From Epiperipatus broadwayi (Eukaryota; Onychophora; Udeonychophora; Euonychophora; Peripatidae), in NCBI GenBank assembly GCA_028023455.1, contig JAQFVV010000229.1, positions 184,501 to 248,500 on the forward strand: 64,000 bases of DNA, given 5' to 3'. Position 1 is the stretch's first letter. The number at the start of each line of letters is the position of its first letter. The translations under genes were made by a program, and so were the position numbers. Below are positions 60,387 to 64,000 of this stretch, piece by piece. The notes under the pieces were generated by a model. It worked only from the letters and a program-made list of their open reading frames with translations. It was not told the origin of the DNA and made no database searches.

Positions 60387-60602
60387 AAAAGCAACCATCA
60401 AAAAATCAAAACCAAAGTGTATATTTCTAGAGATTTTAAAAAAAAAGAGAAAATCATATTTAAAAATTCTGTATTTTTTTATGTATTAAGAGTACATGCC
60501 ATAACTCACATATTCAATTATAGATAGAAATGGTAAAAACATTTTAATTTTAAAAAAGTTTTGATTGTGATAAGTTTCTTTTTTTATTTTGTTGATTTTA
60601 AT
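60387..60602 (+). repeat. Direct repeat G, copy 1
   Basis: AAAAGCAACCATCA, AACCAAAGTGTATATTT, AGAGTACATGCCATAAC and AGTTTCTTTTTTATTTTGTT recur in order at 63789-64000. The start is defined by where similarity begins. The right limit of the repeat is unknown because the second copy is cut by the window end. Confidence 0.8.
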
Positions 60603-62604
60603 GTATTTTAAAACCTGAAACTTATTTTATCATTTACTTAAATTTAATTGATGTTTAAAAATAGCTAAGAGCCCTGGTTAGATTTTGTGTTTAATTAATA
60701 TTAAGCAGGAGATAGAGATTTAATGTGGTCAAAACTGATTAATCAAGACTAGGCAAGAGATAACAATTTCATATAAAAGCTCTGTATTTTTGACTGAGAG
60801 TATTATAGCTTTTACATTTGTTAATGGTGAACTGCTGATATATAATTTTTATGTAAAGGTGTACTACTGTTATTATACTTTCTATTTGCTAATTGCAGAC
60901 TGTGGATATATAGATTTTTATGTTTGCTGCTTGACAACTGCTAAAGGAAACTATTCATTCATAATGCAGAAACTACATACCTTGAGGAATCCAATTAGAA
61001 AAATGTCCTGCTAAAATCATTACAAGATGAACCCTGGAGCTCCACAATTGTAACATCATGGACATGACCTAAAAGCCTAGTTCAAAATTGATCCTAAAGA
61101 TTGCCTTCATACTCCTGACAAAATAAATGGAAATCAAAAGGGTTCATAATGAACTCTAGGTAAAAATAAACTGTGCATACCCTGCTGAAAGAAATCAGTC
61201 AGACAGAATATTATGTACCAAAGGTAAATGAACATTTTTATATCATAATCAAAGCTAAAATCTCTTTATTTAAATCTCATTGCTTAAGTCTCAGATTAAT
61301 TAGAAAAGAAATATGGACTTATAATAAATTATTCATAATCATTTAAATTATTATTAATTATTTTATAAACATGTTTTTTATTATATGTATTAGGGAATTA
61401 GCTTAAGATTTGCTATTTTAAATTTTGTGGTCAGAGTATTAATAACTATTATTAAAAGCTTGGGCAAATCTTAGTAGTTTTCTTTTTAACTCATCTGTTC
61501 CTTATTTTTTGTTGTAATTAATTTAGTTAATCTGGGTTTGCATTTCCTGCAGACTGTAAATCTTTTGGCTAGTGATTTATTGGTTGTATTGTTCTGTTTT
61601 TCTTAAACCATAGAGATTTTATTTTCTTATATTTCCAATTGCATAAATTCATAATCTTTTCTCTTTTCTTGTATGGAGTTAACCTTAAGAGTCTTATTGT
61701 ACCAACTTATTATGAGTGTTTGCAGGTATATGACATCTGTATTATGTTCTGATGTTTTTCTGGGTGTTAGGGAAAGTTTTCTCTGTGCTGGTGATTGTCT
61801 TCCATACAAGATCATTTTTTCGAAATCTCCAAATAAAAAAAAGTGGAATTTATTTAGATAAATCACTGACAGGAAGAAATTATAATTTATTTTAATTCTT
61901 AAGTGAGGAAATGAACTTATCTGCCAAAGTGTTTAATGACACAATCCTATTATACTCTCTCTGACAAAAAAAGTTGGAGTATTCATGTCAAACTTTTATA
62001 TTTTGTTTGACAAATATGCATTTTGGAATTTAATAAATTATTAATAATTATAATTGCTTTTGGTTGATGTTTGTGCCTGTGTCTTTTTTTCAATTGTCTG
62101 AACAATGTTAAAGATCTTTTTCTCTCCCTGGGTCTAACTGGAAACCTTGTGATCATCATAAATTAAATTTTCTAGGTTGATGGTGGCCTAGTGTCACCCT
62201 TGGTAATAAAAAGGGAAATGGATTTACCAGTATAACATGAAGTAAATTTTAGCACTAACAACATATGGCTTTGAAATTGTAAAATCTACATGAGATTTTG
62301 TTCAGATGGTTGAGGAATATTTTAGGGGTAGTGAAGCAAAATTTAATATTAGAGATCAGTTACGATAGTTGGTGTGTATTTTTGAAACAGTTTGGAGTAG
62401 GGGGGGGGTCATCTTTTATTGTGATAAAAATAAATAAATAATTAAATATCATTTTTGTTTGGATTTCTTAAAAAAAATTTGAACAGTGATAAATAAATAA
62501 ATAAATATTAAAAAATTAAATTTTTTTAAAAAAGTAAAAAAAATTTGTAAAATTAAAAATAAAAGTTAGGAAATAGATATATTGGGGTTTGATCTTGTTT
62601 GAAA
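60603..62604. other. AT-rich stretch between repeat G and the ORF1-like remnant
   Basis: No domain recognised. A short G run (GGGGGGGGG) is at about 62400 and A/T homopolymers at 62510-62560. At 62175 a short GGCCTAGTGTCACCC-like string recalls the tail of repeat A. Confidence 0.4.
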
Positions 62605-63036
62605 ATGGAATCCAGTGTAGAAATTGATAGGGGAGTACTGTTGGAAAAAAGCCCTGTTTCTTTCAAAAATCCCCAAATAGTAGAAAAAGATAAAGAAAAA
62701 AGTGAAACACAGATGATGATGAAGCTGATAATGGACATAAAACAAAGTCAGCAATAATCAGCAAGATATGATAAAAGACAATAGAAAAATAAAACAAGAG
62801 TTACTGGAAATGAAACAAAGTCTGTAGGCAATAATGGAAGAAAACAGAGCAATGTTGGAAGAGTTCAAAGCTAAAATGGTAAAGGAAATGAAAAGAATAA
62901 GGCAAGAAATAATGGAAAGAGGGGAGAAAAGCCAGTAAACCATAAAAAAGATCTGACTAAAAAAATTAAGAAAGTTGAGATGGTAAAAGATGTAAGTGAA
63001 ATGAGAGATGAATTAAATCTAGATAGCATTAGGATA
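62605..63036 (+). pseudogene. Coiled-coil ORF1-like remnant
   Basis: ATG at 62605 opens a 50-codon frame (MESSVEIDRGVLLEKSPVSF...), and after a frame change the coil continues (KIKQELLEMKQSL, then MEENRAMLEEFKAKMVKEMK and RIRQEIMERGEKSQ). Lys/Glu-rich heptads are typical of LINE ORF1 proteins. Several stops break it. It leads directly into the SPT16-like frame. Identity as LINE ORF1 is an inference from style only. Confidence 0.4.
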
Positions 63037-63498
63037 TATATGGTGTTTAATGTAAATGTTGAATTTTCGGATTTAAAAAATAAAAATGGAAAAGATGGTA
63101 CTAGCAAAGTCTATGAAATATTTATTGGTGACACTGGTCTTATTAATGAGGGTTCACCTGCAACCACACTGACAAATGCTAAGAAAAAAATTAAACATAT
63201 TGCAATATTTCTTAAGAATGAAGATAAAAAAGAGGTTAGTAGTCAAAAAGTAAATAGAGATATTATTTTATTAAGTCAAATACTAAGGAAAACTGTACTA
63301 GAGAATAAGTTATGGAATGAAATGACTGCAGAAGAAAAATTCAGGAAACAACAATCAGAACTTGCAGTGCAGTTAAATAGAGAAGTTAGCAGCCATGTGC
63401 ATTTAAGAAATATGGCTCATCTTGAAAGCTTAAAAGGGCTCTTCTGCTTTCACCAGAAGATGAAGAAAATGAGAAAGATGAGGAAGAAAAGAAATTAA
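63037..63498 (+). pseudogene. Intronless fragment resembling FACT subunit SPT16
   Basis: The open frame 62980-63498 contains, in order, MVFNVNVEFSDL, EIFIGDT, GSPATTLTNAKKKIKHIAIF followed by LKNED, and NEMTAEEKFRKQQSELAVQL followed by N. These agree with the end of the peptidase-like N-terminal domain and the following linker of SPT16, a histone chaperone that works with SSRP1 in nucleosome remodelling. Only this short part is present, with no promoter or splice sites. The region normally very acidic after LKNED is changed, so it is best read as a processed or captured pseudogene. The assignment is from memory of the family and needs a search. Confidence 0.65.
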
Positions 63499-63788
63499 CT
63501 TACATCACCTAAGCTTTATAAATAGTTAGAAGAAATAAATAAATGCCTAACAGAGGTTAAGTGGGTTTAGAGTAATCAAATGGCATTTAAAAAAGTGTTT
63601 ATTATATATGATTATAACAGTAATGGAAGTTAAATTAGTAGTGAAAGCTCAGTAGACAGAATGCACAGAAAATGTTCAGCAGGGTTTCTGAGGGGGATGT
63701 TAAATGTTTTAAAAAAATTAGGAGTAAAGAAGTGTTTTAATTTTTTCATGGTGTGAAGAGGCAGTTGAATCAGATATTTTATCCACTT

Positions 63789-64000
63789 CAAAAGCAACCA
63801 TCAGATATTCAAAACCAAAGTGTATATTTTTATAAGTTTTCAAAGAAAGAGAAAATCAAATTTAAAATTTTTGTACTTTTTTATGTATTAAAAGTACATG
63901 CCATAACATATGTATTCCATTATAGACAGAAATGATAAAAACATTTTAATTTAATAAGAGTTTTGACTGCAATAAGTTTCTTTTATATTTTGTTGATTTT
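63789..64000 (+). repeat. Direct repeat G, copy 2 (cut by window end)
   Basis: Same orientation as 60387-60602 and about 85% identical by eye, starting AAAAGCAACCATCAGATATT. The window stops within the shared sequence. Confidence 0.8.

Overview
This is an AT-rich metazoan window with no complete host gene, no rRNA, no confident tRNA gene and no prokaryote-like gene organisation. It is dominated by decayed retroelements, dispersed repeats of unknown class, foldback structures and long microsatellites such as (AT)n, (AAT)n and (CTAT)n. The mix of CR1/L2-like LINEs, a Penelope-like element, a Ty3/gypsy element, tRNA-like SINE pieces and a CATCATCATC tract beside a hairpin-like repeat suggests a lophotrochozoan, possibly a cephalopod. 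That assignment is a guess from repeat style.

Region 1-28.5 kb is a nested repeat landscape. An unclassified repeat, here called D, recurs at about 1.8-4.3, 9.2-10.5, 14.2-14.8, 14.8-22.1 (interrupted) and 26.4-28.5 kb. Three head-to-tail, 5'-truncated copies of one CR1-like LINE lie at 4.29-9.25 kb and join tail to body with no host DNA between them. A second LINE, with endonuclease, reverse transcriptase and CCHC finger, lies on the minus strand at 18.02-21.09 kb. It interrupts repeat D and carries a perfect 17-bp target-site duplication. A smaller element (E) forms a foldback at 16.6-17.1 kb with an 11-bp target-site duplication.

Region 28.5-37 kb is mostly featureless AT-rich sequence with a second copy of repeat A. 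From 37.7 to 56.5 kb, four short plus-strand segments look like exons of one split host gene. Each is open, phase 0 at its boundaries and flanked by splice-like signals, except that the second ends in a stop codon. The first encodes a coiled coil. I do not recognise the gene. Its putative introns hold a full-length but dead Ty3/gypsy element (38.15-42.80 kb, minus strand, two LTRs, TTGG duplication), a 334-bp foldback (46.1-46.4 kb), a CR1-like LINE with PHD-like and SGNH-esterase ORF1 domains (48.3-51.75 kb, minus strand, 3'-truncated, with an internal self-palindrome), and two Penelope-like GIY-YIG fragments in inverted orientation (54.2-55.4 kb).

Region 56.6-64 kb holds another foldback, a 23-bp-arm hairpin, and a coiled-coil ORF1-like remnant. 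That remnant runs directly into an intronless, open reading frame resembling part of the FACT subunit SPT16. The chimera lies between two direct repeats 3.4 kb apart, the second cut by the window end. No gene in the window forms an operon or pathway. The only functional relation I can propose is a host gene whose introns are loaded with inverted repeats able to fold into double-stranded RNA.
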